This document shows positions 35,489 through 44,681 of a DNA stretch of 64,000 bases, piece after piece (position 1 is the first letter of the stretch; each line of letters starts with the position of its first letter). Made by a program: the position numbers and the translations under genes. The notes below the pieces were generated by a model that had not been told where the DNA came from, searched no databases, and worked only from the letters and a program-made list of their open reading frames with translations. Source of the DNA: DVED01 sp963838375 (GTDB lineage Bacteria > Cyanobacteriota > Cyanobacteriia > Cyanobacteriales > Geitlerinemataceae); NCBI GenBank assembly GCA_963838375.1, contig CAWIQY010000019.1, positions 744,001 to 808,000 of the forward strand. The letters run 5' to 3'.

Positions 35489-37056
35489 ATGGGTTCATTT
35501 CTTCACATTTTCAGCCAGTTTCGATCGTGGACTGGCTTTTTGTTGTCCAGTTTTCGCCATCCGCGCCGCCTGCAAAAAGCCACGATTTGGGCGTGCCTGC
35601 TGGTCTTCGGGTTAACAATGACTCGGGTGGTTGCCAGCATTCCCTCCGTCGCCAATAGTAGCAGTACCGTTTTGCAAAATGGCGTGGGACACCAGCGGGA
35701 ATTTCGTGGGGTTTGGGCGGCAACCGTTGCCAATATCGATTGGCCCTCTCAACCGGGTTTGTCGGTTCGCCAGCAGCAAGCCGAACTAATTGGTGTTTTG
35801 GATCGAATGCAAGAGTTAAATCTCAACGCCTTAGTCTTGCAAGTGCGACCCGCCGGCGATGCCTTTTACGCCTCCGACCTCGAACCGTGGAGTTACTGGC
35901 TGACCGGTCGCCAAGGACAAGCACCTGCGCCATTTTACGATCCTTTGGAATTTGCGATCGCCGAAAGCCACAAGCGCAACATCGAACTCCACGCCTGGTT
36001 CAACCCCTACCGCGCCCAAAACGCCAGTTCTTACAACCTGACTGCCAATCACATGGCGCGGAAATTTCCCCAATATGCTTACAACTATGGGGATTTAGTG
36101 TGGATGAACCCGGCGCCAAGGAAGTCCAAGACCAAACCTATAAAGTCATCCTCGATGTGGTTCGCCGCTACGATGTCGATGGCATTCACCTCGACGACTA
36201 TTTCTATCCCTATCCCCAAGGCGGAATGGATTTCCCCGACGACTCCACCTACAACGCTTACCGGCGCGAAGGCGGGACAATGGTGCGAGACGACTGGCGC
36301 CGAGATAATGTCAATCAACTGGTACAACGCTTATTCCAAGGCATTCGCGCCGAAAAACCCAGTGTCAAATTCGGCATCAGTCCTTTCGGCATCTACCGTC
36401 CCGGACAACCCGCCGGAGTTGACGGCATGGATCAATATGCCGCGATTTACGCCGACCCCAAATTGTGGTTAGAACAAGGCTGGGTGGATTATATTGCCCC
36501 CCAATTGTACTGGCGAATTTCTGCCCCACAACAGAGTTATCCGGCACTTCTGAGTTGGTGGGTTGCCCAAAATCCTCGCAACCGACATATTTATACGGGG
36601 AATTACCTCAGCCAACTCGATGGCGCGGGTTGGCCCGTGTCCGAATTTGAAGAACAGGTGGCGCTATCTCGCAAGAGTTTCAAGAACCTATCTTTGGGCA
36701 ATATCTTTTTTAGTATGAAGATGTTTTCCCGCAATTCTCAAGGCGTGAATGAGGTGTTCAAATCTTCGGTGTATTCCAAGCCGGCGCTGGCGCCGACGAT
36801 GGAGTGGTTGGATAATGAAGCACCGGGTCCGCCTTCGGGGTTGCAAGCCACTGCCGGACAACTGAGTTGGGATGGGGAGAATTCTGGCGATATCCGATCG
36901 TGGACATTGTACCGGAAACAAGGCAATTCCTGGACGTTGGAAAAGGTGTTGAATGCCCAAACCACGAACTTGCGTGTCAATCCGGGAATTTACGGATTAT
37001 GTGCCGTAGATGCTCTTTCTAATGAAAGTCCTGCTGCGACGATCGAAGTGCAGTAG
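35489..37056 (+). CDS. GHL10 (DUF187-type) glycoside-hydrolase-like exported protein, one frame change
   Basis: A TIM-barrel hydrolase-like protein, probably acting on cell-wall or exopolysaccharide. An N-terminal membrane/signal segment is followed by REFRGVWAATVANIDWPSQPG, LNALVLQVRPAGDAFYASDLEPWS and HAWFNPYRAQN, then DGIHLDDYFYPYP (catalytic-type acidic pair), FGISPFGIYRP and YIAPQLYW. A fibronectin-like C-terminal domain (PGPPSGLQATAGQLSWDGENSGDIRSWTLYRK) follows. The frame shifts at 36112-36113: one G added to CCCGG gives WMNPGAKEVQDQTYKV. The span from TTG 35462 or ATG 35489 is one base short of a multiple of three. ATG 35489 is used. Confidence 0.9.
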
Positions 37057-37249
37057 ATCGATGAGTTAGGCTGGTAGTGGGGGCAACTGAAGCTCTCGCT
37101 ACCAAAGGTATACTGAAGAGTCTAGGACTGGTGTAGATTGTCTATCTCGGGTGTGAGTGTCGGGGGGAGATCTCTCGGGGTTACTCCCATTAAGATAGAT
37201 GTTGTGTTAGTCCAAATGTCAATAAAAAAAGGGTGAATTCAGACAAAAA

Positions 37250-38017
37250 ATGGAGCAATTTTATTCAACTTTAAAAGCTGAAAATAGAAAATTATTGCTG
37301 AAGTTGGGCGAAAAGATTATTCGCCAACTAGAAAAGCCGATTGGTCATCATTCCCTAGTCGGTAATACCACCTTTTTCGATCCGGATGAGTTTAGCTGGG
37401 TTGCGGATTTAGAAGCGGACTGGAAAATGATTCGTCGAGAATTGGAAGACGTTTTACAATATCAAGACAACTTACCTAATTTTCAAGATCTCTCTCCCGA
37501 TCAAGCCAGTCTAACTCGAGACAATCTCTGGAAGACTTACTTTTTTTATGCTTACGGTCTCAAAGCCCAGAAAAACTGCGATCGCTGCCCCCAAACGACT
37601 CGTCTGCTCGAAAAAATACCGGGTATGAAAACGGCTTTCTTTTCCATTCTCTTACCCGGAAAACATATTCCAGAACATCGAGGACCTTATAAAGGGCTGT
37701 TAAGATATCATTTAGGACTGATCGTTCCAGAACCTCGAGAAAAATGCAGAATCCGGGTTCACGACCAAGTTCGGAGTTGGGAGGAAGGCAAAAGTCTCAT
37801 TTTTGATGACTCCTTTCCACACGAAGCTTGGAACGAGACGGATAGCGTTCGCGTCGTGTTATTTTTAGATTTGATCAGACCTCTTCCCTTTCCCTGGTCT
37901 GTTTTAAATGAAGGCATGATTCGATTAATTGCTAAATCTCCATTTGTTCAAGATGCCAATGCCAATCAACAACAATGGGATAAACGATTAGAACAATTGA
38001 TGGATTCTCGATCGTAG
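37250..38017 (+). CDS. Aspartyl/asparaginyl beta-hydroxylase-like dioxygenase (LpxO-type)
   Basis: A 2-oxoglutarate/Fe(II)-dependent oxygenase fold of 255 residues. The iron ligands are likely His in HIPEHRGPYKGLLRYHLGL and in DDSFPHEAWNET, and the 2-oxoglutarate Arg is in SVRVVLFLDLIRP. Family members hydroxylate Asp/Asn in proteins or lipid A fatty acids (LpxO). It is followed after 35 bp by the NCS2 permease on the same strand, so a two-gene unit is likely. The substrate is not evident, and there is no membrane anchor. Confidence 0.88.
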   Translation: MEQFYSTLKAENRKLLLKLGEKIIRQLEKPIGHHSLVGNTTFFDPDEFSWVADLEADWKMIRRELEDVLQYQDNLPNFQDLSPDQASLTRDNLWKTYFFYAYGLKAQKNCDRCPQTTRLLEKIPGMKTAFFSILLPGKHIPEHRGPYKGLLRYHLGLIVPEPREKCRIRVHDQVRSWEEGKSLIFDDSFPHEAWNETDSVRVVLFLDLIRPLPFPWSVLNEGMIRLIAKSPFVQDANANQQQWDKRLEQLMDSRS

Positions 38018-38052
38018 ATCGAAATGGAAAAGTAACAAACTCGGAGAACGGT

Positions 38053-39642
38053 ATGCAAACTTCCACGTCTCCTCGCTGGTTTGTTCGCCAGGATATTGAC
38101 GGATTCTTCGGACTTGCCCTCGACAATTTTATTCAAATTCTGCTGATTGTCAATTTGTGCCGAGTGGTGCTGGAATTTCCAGATAGCTTAATTTACGGAC
38201 GCATTTTGCCGGGAATCGCGCTGAGTTTAATCGTCGGCAATATTTATTACAGTTGGCTAGCGTACCAGCAGGGAAAACGAGAGGGACGCAATGACATTAC
38301 CGCTTTACCTTATGGGATCAATACGGTTAGTTTGTTTGCCTATGTGTTTCTAGTCATGTTGCCTGTCAAGCTGGCTGCGATCGCGGCTGGAATCGCTCCC
38401 CAACAGGCAGCAGAACTGGCTTGGCAGGCGGGTTTAGTGGCGTGTTTGGGGTCGGGATTCATCGAATTAGGGGGGGCGTGGGTAGGGGATCGTCTGCGCC
38501 GTCTTGCCCCTCGCGCGGCATTGCTAGCCACCTTGGGCGGCATTGCCTTAACGTTTATTTCGATCGCCTTTCTCTTCCGTACTTATGCTAATCCGGTGGT
38601 GGGGTTAGTTCCCCTGGGCGTCATCCTTCTTACTTATTTCGGCAAAGTCCGATTTGGCATTCCCGGCGGGTTGCTGGCGGTGTTGCTGGGGATGGCTTTG
38701 GCTTGGCTGCCTTTTGGTGGGTTGATGAGTTGGGATGATGCCCAATTTGCCGCCGCGTTGAAACCTTTAGGGTTCTACCTTCCTGGATTTTGGCTGGGGG
38801 ATTTGTGGCAAGGGCGATCGATTTTGGTGGACTATCTCAGCATCATTTTGCCGATGGGGTTATTTAACCTCATCGGTAGCCTCCAGAACTTAGAAAGTGC
38901 CGAAGCCGCCGGGGATACCTACCCCGCCGCCCCCTGTTTAGCCGCCAACGGCATAGGGACAATTGTTGCTGCCCTCTGCGGTTCCTGCTTTCCCACCACG
39001 ATCTATATCGGACATCCCGGCTGGAAAGCCATGGGGGCGCGGGTGGGCTACTCCATCCTCAACGGGGTGGTGATGGGCATTTTTTGCCTGACGGGAACGA
39101 TCGGACTGCTGACGTATTTTGTTCCCATCGAAGCGGGAATGGCGATCGTTTTGTGGATTGGCATTGTCATCGTCGCCCAAAGTTTTGAGGCGACACCGCG
39201 ACATCATGCACCAGCGGTGGTGGTGGGACTCATGCCAGCCATCGCCGCTTGGGGGGCGCTGATGGCGAAAACCGCCTTGCGAGTTGCTGGATTGGGAACC
39301 CCCCAAAATCCCTTAACCCCGGATTTAGTTGCCCGATTCAAACTGAGCGATACCTTTATCGACGGGGCTTTTGCCCTGGAACAAGGGTTTATTTTTTCTG
39401 CGATGATTTTGGCAGCTCTAACGGTTTGTATTATCGAACAACAATTTTTGCAAGCCGCTTTTTGGGCGTTGGGGGCGGCGTTGCTGTCTTGGGTGGGGCT
39501 GATGCACAGCTACCAGTGGACGCCTGCGGATACTATTATCCATTTCGGCTGGGGAACGGGGAGTTCCTGGGCGCTGGGTTATGGGTTGTTGGCAATTCTG
39601 CTGCTTTATACGGCGCTGCGATCGTCGAGAATACCTTCGTGA
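38053..39642 (+). CDS. NCS2-type nucleobase/xanthine permease-like transporter
   Basis: 529 residues with about 12-14 transmembrane helices. NITALPYGINTVSLFAYVF is the family's helix-3 motif, and FNLIGSLQNLESAEAAGDTYP and GSCFPTTIYIGHPGWKAMGAR are substrate-helix and AzgA-like motifs. NCS2 transporters import purines, uracil or similar compounds with H+ or Na+. This one lies downstream of a hydroxylase gene, a pairing I do not know from named pathways. Substrate uncertain. Confidence 0.85.
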   Translation: MQTSTSPRWFVRQDIDGFFGLALDNFIQILLIVNLCRVVLEFPDSLIYGRILPGIALSLIVGNIYYSWLAYQQGKREGRNDITALPYGINTVSLFAYVFLVMLPVKLAAIAAGIAPQQAAELAWQAGLVACLGSGFIELGGAWVGDRLRRLAPRAALLATLGGIALTFISIAFLFRTYANPVVGLVPLGVILLTYFGKVRFGIPGGLLAVLLGMALAWLPFGGLMSWDDAQFAAALKPLGFYLPGFWLGDLWQGRSILVDYLSIILPMGLFNLIGSLQNLESAEAAGDTYPAAPCLAANGIGTIVAALCGSCFPTTIYIGHPGWKAMGARVGYSILNGVVMGIFCLTGTIGLLTYFVPIEAGMAIVLWIGIVIVAQSFEATPRHHAPAVVVGLMPAIAAWGALMAKTALRVAGLGTPQNPLTPDLVARFKLSDTFIDGAFALEQGFIFSAMILAALTVCIIEQQFLQAAFWALGAALLSWVGLMHSYQWTPADTIIHFGWGTGSSWALGYGLLAILLLYTALRSSRIPS

Positions 39643-39869
39643 ACCAGAGTATGAGATACAGACTCCACAAACTATCTTTACAAAGTCAGTGCCTTTTTTT
39701 CACAGGAGATATTCACTTCACAAAAAGCGATCGAAAGTCCGCAAAAATACGTAAATAATTCCGATCTAAACCCATATTGACAGTTGGAGTTAATTATGCT
39801 GGTGACTTAAGTTCAGTACAGGCACGGAGATCGATATCGCAAAATCAATTTTTTTTAGTATAAATACGG

Positions 39870-39898
39870 AGAACGCTCGATCGGCGATCGAGCGTTCT
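39870..39898. repeat. Perfect 13-bp-arm palindrome
   Basis: AGAACGCTCGATC (39870-39882), a GGC loop, and GATCGAGCGTTCT (39886-39898). It is the most stable simple hairpin in the window. No T-run follows, so it is not a standard terminator. Confidence 0.85.
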
Positions 39899-40078
39899 GA
39901 AGCCCGGTAGTTCCACAAAAGTTCCGCAAAATTACGGATGACACAAGAATCTATCTTTATATAAAATTTAAATATAAACAAAAAGAAGCATTGCTCCATA
40001 GCTCTATCCCGGTTCCCCAACCTTAGATATTTTTAGACAGCACGCTTCAATAAAAATACTAATCGCATTGCTTGCTTG

Positions 40079-40112
40079 ACTCTACCTATTGCTCGGGTAG
40101 AGTTATTTTTTG
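40079..40112 (+). terminator. Intrinsic terminator without an obvious upstream gene
   Basis: ACTCTACC (40079-40086), a 9-base loop, GGTAGAGT (40096-40103), then TATTTTTTG. A textbook stem and T-run on the plus strand. The nearest plus-strand gene ends 440 bp upstream, so it may terminate an unannotated small RNA or be left from a lost gene. Confidence 0.75.
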
Positions 40113-40171
40113 CCTTAAACCCTAGTCGATCGAAAAAGTCCCCCCTTTGTCCTCGGTGCTTCCACGGATGA

Positions 40172-40333
40172 CCGATTTGGGTCGCAAGATACGCCGAATA
40201 TCGAATGGGCTCGGCGGTGGCAACGGGAGACTTCAACGGCGACGGCTACGACGATCTTGCCGTAGGTGAGCCGGGTGAATCGATCGACGGTCAAAACGGT
40301 ACGGGAACGGTTAAGATCGTCTTGTCAAGTTGA
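40172..40333 (+). pseudogene. Remnant of an FG-GAP/integrin-alpha-type repeat protein
   Basis: The frame reads RMGSAVATGDFNGDGYDDLAVGEPGESIDGQNGTGTVKIVLSS then stops. GDFNGDGYDDLAVG is a perfect FG-GAP calcium-binding repeat (D-x-N-x-D-G-x-x-D-L). Upstream, another frame shows DDRFGS, the start of such a repeat, so the reading frame is broken. It is the last repeat of a secreted protein gene now lost, possibly by deletion. Confidence 0.7.
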
Positions 40334-40417
40334 GAAACTGTCCTACAACTGGCACATTTTCAGCAGGTTATCTTGGATACTAAAGTGGATTGACTCTTGT
40401 TGGCTTTCCCGAAAACC

Positions 40418-42379
40418 ATGAACCCTTCTACATCCCCCCAAACTTGGCAGTTAACCGAAAACGAACGCCAGAACCTGCAAACAACGATCGACTATAGCGC
40501 CCTGCAATCGATTCCCGAAATTTGGTCGATAACCGCGCAGAAATTTGCTCAAATTCCTGCTTTGGACGATCCCCACGCCCAACCCCCGCTTCGCATCAAC
40601 TACAGCCAACTGCTGGAGAAAATTCAGCAATTTGCAGCGGGTTTGCAAACACTGGGTATCGCCTCAGAGACAGACGATGCCAATCCGCCCCGCATTGCCC
40701 TATTTTCCGACAATAGTCCCCGCTGGTTGATTGCCGACCAAGGGATTATGATGGCAGGAGGAGTGGATGCCGTTCGATCGTCCGGAGCCGATCGTCAGGA
40801 ATTGCTATACATCCTCAACCATAGCGGTAGCACCGGATTGGTGGTAGAAAACTGGGCAACGCTGCAAAAACTTCGATCGAATGCCGACAGCGAATTTCCC
40901 TTTGCCGAACAACCCATTGCTTGGGTAGTGTTACTCTCCGACGAAACCATTCCCGATGGGGAAACCCTAAAAATTCTCAACTATACCCAACTGCTGGAAA
41001 TCGGAGCGAAGGCAAAACTCCAACCCGCACAACACCGACGGGATACCCTCGCCACCTTAATTTACACCTCCGGCACGACAGGCAAACCCAAAGGGGTGAT
41101 GCTCACCCACGATAACCTCCTGCACCAAATTAACACCTATGGCTCCGTCTTTCCCCCCGAACCCGGAGATCGAGTCCTTAGTATTCTCCCCAGTTGGCAC
41201 GTTTACGAACGCTCCTTTGAGTATTTTGTGTTCGCCCACGGCTGTACCCTAACTTATACCAGTTTGCGCCATTTCAAAACCGATATCAAAGAAGTGCGAC
41301 CCCACTTGATGGTTGGCGTTCCTCGGCTGTGGGAATCGATTTACGAAGGCGTACAGAAGCAATTTCGATCGCAACCGCCAAACAAACAAAAATTAGTCAA
41401 TTTCTTGCTGGGGGCGAGTTGTAGCTATCTAGATGCGCGGCGCACCAGTATGGGAATGAGCCTGAGCGAACCGTCACCCTCGGGGGGAGAACGTTTGGGG
41501 GCAACGCTGAAAAAGCTGGCACTGCAACCTTTGCACCTTTTGGGCGAACGGTTGGTGTACCAAAAAGTGCGATCGGCAACCGGGGGACGGATTAAATTTC
41601 TCGTCAGTGGCGGCGGTTCCCTCGCCAAACACATCGACGACTTCTTTGCGATCGTCGGTGTTAATCTATTAGTTGGATACGGTTTGACAGAAACCGCCCC
41701 GGTTCTCACCGTGCGCCGGAATTGGTATAACCTGCAAGGTTCCGCCGGAAAACCGATCGACGGAACTGCTATCAAAATCGTCGCTCCCGAAACCCGCCAG
41801 CCTTTACCCCAAGGAGAACGGGGTTTAGTTCTCGCCACCGGACCGCAAATCATGCGCGGGTATTACCGAAACCCCGAAGCCACTCAAAAAGCGATCGATG
41901 CTGAAGGTTGGTTCGATACCGGAGATTTGGGTTTGCTGACAAGTCATTATGACTTAGTGCTGACGGGTCGCGCTAAGGATACCATCGTCCTCAGCAACGG
42001 GGAAAACATTGAACCCCAGCCGATCGAAGATGCCTGCGTTCGCAGCCCCTACATCGACCAAATCATGGTAGTCGGTCAAGATCGCAAACAATTAGGAGCG
42101 CTAATCGTCCCCAATTTGGAAGCGATCGAACTGTGGGCAAGTCAACAGGGAATCCCCGTGGATCTCGAAAGTTCTGCCATCCAAAATCTGTTTCGCCAAG
42201 AACTAGCACGGGAAGTGAAAAACCGCCCCGGATACCGCCCGGACGATCGTATTGGTGTGTTTCGTCTGATTGTAGAACCTTTTTCCATCGAGAACGGCAT
42301 GATGACCCAAACACTCAAAATTAAACGACCCGTCGTGACAGAACGTTACAGCGATATCATTCAAGGAATGTTTGACTGA
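40418..42379 (+). CDS. aas: Acyl-ACP synthetase / long-chain acyl-CoA ligase
   Basis: Activates free fatty acids with ATP and loads them onto ACP (the cyanobacterial Aas) or CoA, recycling membrane fatty acids. Motifs: TLIYTSGTTGKPKGVMLTH (AMP-binding P-loop), LPSWHVYERSFEY, VGYGLTETAPVLTVRR, GWFDTGDLG, and LTGRAKDTIVLSNGENIEPQPIED near the C-terminus. About 653 residues from ATG 40418 (the frame extends to TTG 40397). The Aas assignment rests on cyanobacterial context. Confidence 0.93.
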   Translation: MNPSTSPQTWQLTENERQNLQTTIDYSALQSIPEIWSITAQKFAQIPALDDPHAQPPLRINYSQLLEKIQQFAAGLQTLGIASETDDANPPRIALFSDNSPRWLIADQGIMMAGGVDAVRSSGADRQELLYILNHSGSTGLVVENWATLQKLRSNADSEFPFAEQPIAWVVLLSDETIPDGETLKILNYTQLLEIGAKAKLQPAQHRRDTLATLIYTSGTTGKPKGVMLTHDNLLHQINTYGSVFPPEPGDRVLSILPSWHVYERSFEYFVFAHGCTLTYTSLRHFKTDIKEVRPHLMVGVPRLWESIYEGVQKQFRSQPPNKQKLVNFLLGASCSYLDARRTSMGMSLSEPSPSGGERLGATLKKLALQPLHLLGERLVYQKVRSATGGRIKFLVSGGGSLAKHIDDFFAIVGVNLLVGYGLTETAPVLTVRRNWYNLQGSAGKPIDGTAIKIVAPETRQPLPQGERGLVLATGPQIMRGYYRNPEATQKAIDAEGWFDTGDLGLLTSHYDLVLTGRAKDTIVLSNGENIEPQPIEDACVRSPYIDQIMVVGQDRKQLGALIVPNLEAIELWASQQGIPVDLESSAIQNLFRQELAREVKNRPGYRPDDRIGVFRLIVEPFSIENGMMTQTLKIKRPVVTERYSDIIQGMFD

Positions 42380-42652
42380 ATTTTCCCAGTTTGGGTACGC
42401 CCTTCCTGTAAAGTAAGCATTGAGGAGTAAGCTTTGAACCCTTTGTGAATCTGGGTGTGAATCTGGGCTGCACGATCGATCCGGTCATTGCCAGGTCCCA
42501 ATTCATCACTGGGAGCGCCAAACTGACTCCCGACGATCGAATGCTTTCACTCTCTACTTTTGTTGGAGAAATCCTGCTCGAGCAGGTTGGCTCATGGATT
42601 AAAGAATCTCAGTCACGATCGCTATCTGAGAGTGTCAACTTAGGAATTTTAT

Positions 42653-43102
42653 ATGGATATGTCCAATTCACCACTTCTGGTCAAACGTGCCGTCTCTGTT
42701 AAAGCTATTGTTACCCCTCGCTGGAAGGAGGAAGCCCAGCAACAACTGCAAATCCAGATCGATCAGATTGACTCTCAATTGCAGCAAATTGAACTTCAAG
42801 GACAGCAGATGATTGCCGAGATCGAAAAGAAAAATCTCAAGCCACTCGGTCCTCAAGCTCAACAACAAGTTGAAAGTATCAGCGCTCAAATTAATCAGGA
42901 AAAAAACAAACGCCTCGAGCAGAAAAATCAAATTTTGCAACAACTGCAACAAGTGCAACTTTTGGAACTCGATCAAGAAGTGAGTCAAGGACAGATCGAT
43001 AGCTTTTTTAACTTGCAAAAAGGTGATAATCTGATCCAAAAAATGCAAGTGGAAATTCTCCTGCGCGATGGAGAAGTGATCGAAATTCGCGGCGAAGTTT
43101 AA
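42653..43102 (+). CDS. YlqD family protein
   Basis: 149 residues: VKRAVSVKAIVTPRWKEEAQQQLQIQIDQIDSQLQQIELQGQQ, then a coiled coil (about 25-100) rich in Gln, Glu and Leu, and a C-terminal beta part KMQVEILLRDGEVIEIRGEV. The pattern fits the YlqD family (function unknown, in Bacillus beside RNA-processing genes). No membrane segment. ATG 42653 or 42659 are both possible starts. The upstream frame at 42445 was not accepted. Confidence 0.85.
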   Translation: MDMSNSPLLVKRAVSVKAIVTPRWKEEAQQQLQIQIDQIDSQLQQIELQGQQMIAEIEKKNLKPLGPQAQQQVESISAQINQEKNKRLEQKNQILQQLQQVQLLELDQEVSQGQIDSFFNLQKGDNLIQKMQVEILLRDGEVIEIRGEV

Positions 43103-43275
43103 AAAACGGCTAGCGGCTAGTGGCTCGTCGTTTAATGACTGAACTCAGGCGGTGGGGAAATATTCTATCTACACTTGGATGAGGAGGATGTTCTTCTCGC
43201 CGCTTGACTGTGATACAATCGAGCGTTGGCTTTGCTATGTTTGTTGTTGTCTAGGCGAGAAGTCACCCTGATCTT

Positions 43276-44561
43276 ATGAGCCACGAAATTTTTATGCCTG
43301 CTCTCAGTTCCACCATGACTGAGGGAAAAATTGTGTCCTGGACGAAATCGCCGGGAGATAAGGTGGAAAAAGGGGAAACGGTGGTGGTTGTCGAATCCGA
43401 TAAAGCGGATATGGATGTTGAATCCTTTTACGAAGGGTATTTGGCGGCGATCGTTGTCGGTGAAGGGGGTGTTGCCCCGGTGGGTGCAGCGATCGCCCTG
43501 TTGGCAGAAACCGAAGCCGAAATCGAAACGGTTAAGCAACAAGCTGCTGCCCAAACGACTGAAACTCAAGCCCCCGTTGCCGCCGCAGCCCCCGTTGCCC
43601 AGTCCGCCTCCACGCAAAACGGACAGGCTCAAAGTTCCACCCCATCGGGCGGTAGCGGACGGCAGGTTGCCTCTCCTCGTGCCCGCAAGTTAGCCAAAGA
43701 ACTGAAAGTCGATTTGGCAACTCTCAAAGGGACTGGCCCCACGGTCGCATTGTGGCTGAAGATGTGGAAGCCGCAACCGGAAAAACGCCTTCAACTCCGG
43801 CTGCCCCCACTCCCGCGCTGGCAGTGATTCCCACATCCACTCCGGTGGTTGCCACTCCCGCCCCGATGCCGGCTGCGAACGTTGCCATCGGTCAAGTTGT
43901 TCCGCTCAATACTTTACAACAAGCTGTTGTCCGGAATATGATGGTCAGCTTGCAGGTTCCCACGTTCCACGTGGGTTATACCATCACCACCGACAAGCTC
44001 GATAAGCTGGCGAAACAGTTGAAGTCCAAAGGTGTGACGATGACGGCGCTGTTAGCCAAAGCGGTGGCAGTGACGCTGCAAAAACACCCGATCGTCAATG
44101 CCAATTATACGGAACAAGGGATTAACTACCCGGCATCGATTAATGTGTCGATCGCGGTGGCTATGCCCGATGGCGGCTTGATTACTCCTGTTCTCAAAGA
44201 TGCCAATGTGGTGGATATTTATTCCATGTCTCGGACGTGGCAAGATTTGGTAGCCCGATCGCGAGCGAAACAACTTCAGCCGGACGAGTACAATAGCGGC
44301 ACGTTTACGCTATCCAATTTGGGAATGTTCGGGGTCGATCGCTTCGATGCCATTTTACCCCCCGGTCAGGGGTCTATTTTGGCGATCGGCGCGTCTCGTC
44401 CACAAGTGGTTGCCAATGAGGAAGGAATGCTGGGTGTGCGGCGGCAAATGCAGGTGAATATCACTTGCGATCACCGGGTGATTTATGGGGCAGACGCAGC
44501 GGCATTCTTGAAGGATTTGGCAATTCTTATCGAAACCGATCCGCAGTCGTTGACAATGTAG
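43276..44561 (+). CDS. pdhC: Pyruvate dehydrogenase E2 (dihydrolipoamide acetyltransferase), one frame change
   Basis: Transfers the acetyl group to CoA in the pyruvate dehydrogenase complex. First frame: lipoyl domain with ESDKADMDVES (lipoyl Lys about 43), an Ala/Pro-rich linker, and a subunit-binding domain ASPRARKLAKELKVDLATLKG. Second frame: rest of that domain and the catalytic domain with NTLQQAVVRNM, PDGGLITPVLKDA, FTLSNLGMFGVDRFDAILPPGQ and the active-site His in ITCDHRVIYGADAAAF. The break is at CCCC 43737-43740; one added C gives GTGPHGRIVAEDVEAA, the expected conserved sequence. The gene is normally essential, so this is most likely a sequencing deletion. Confidence 0.95.
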
Positions 44562-44575
44562 AAAATGGGTTAGTT

Positions 44576-44637
44576 GTTATTGGTTAGTTGTTAGTTGATG
44601 GTTAGCTCCAATTCTCCAATAACTACTAACCAATAAC
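44576..44637. repeat. Inverted repeat and heptamers between pdhC and glk
   Basis: A perfect 12-bp inverted repeat (44576-44587 and 44626-44637, GTTATTGGTTAG/CTAACCAATAAC). The left side also holds TTAGTTG-type heptamers (44586-44600). It can form a hairpin after the pdhC stop. Confidence 0.7.
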
Positions 44638-44681
44638 CAATCACTCATAACGATACTTGGTAATTTTGGGAGTACACTGGG

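Larger units (their letters stand above)
39643..40417. other. 775-bp intergenic region with hairpins and an FG-GAP remnant
   Basis: No complete gene. It contains a strong 13-bp-stem palindrome, an apparently orphan intrinsic terminator and a fragment coding for one FG-GAP repeat, each listed separately. The sequence round 39.7-40.05 kb is very AT-rich. Confidence 0.6.

Noticed and set aside
42445..42702. 85-residue frame upstream of ylqD
   Set aside because: Overlaps the ylqD start, no ribosome site and no motif.
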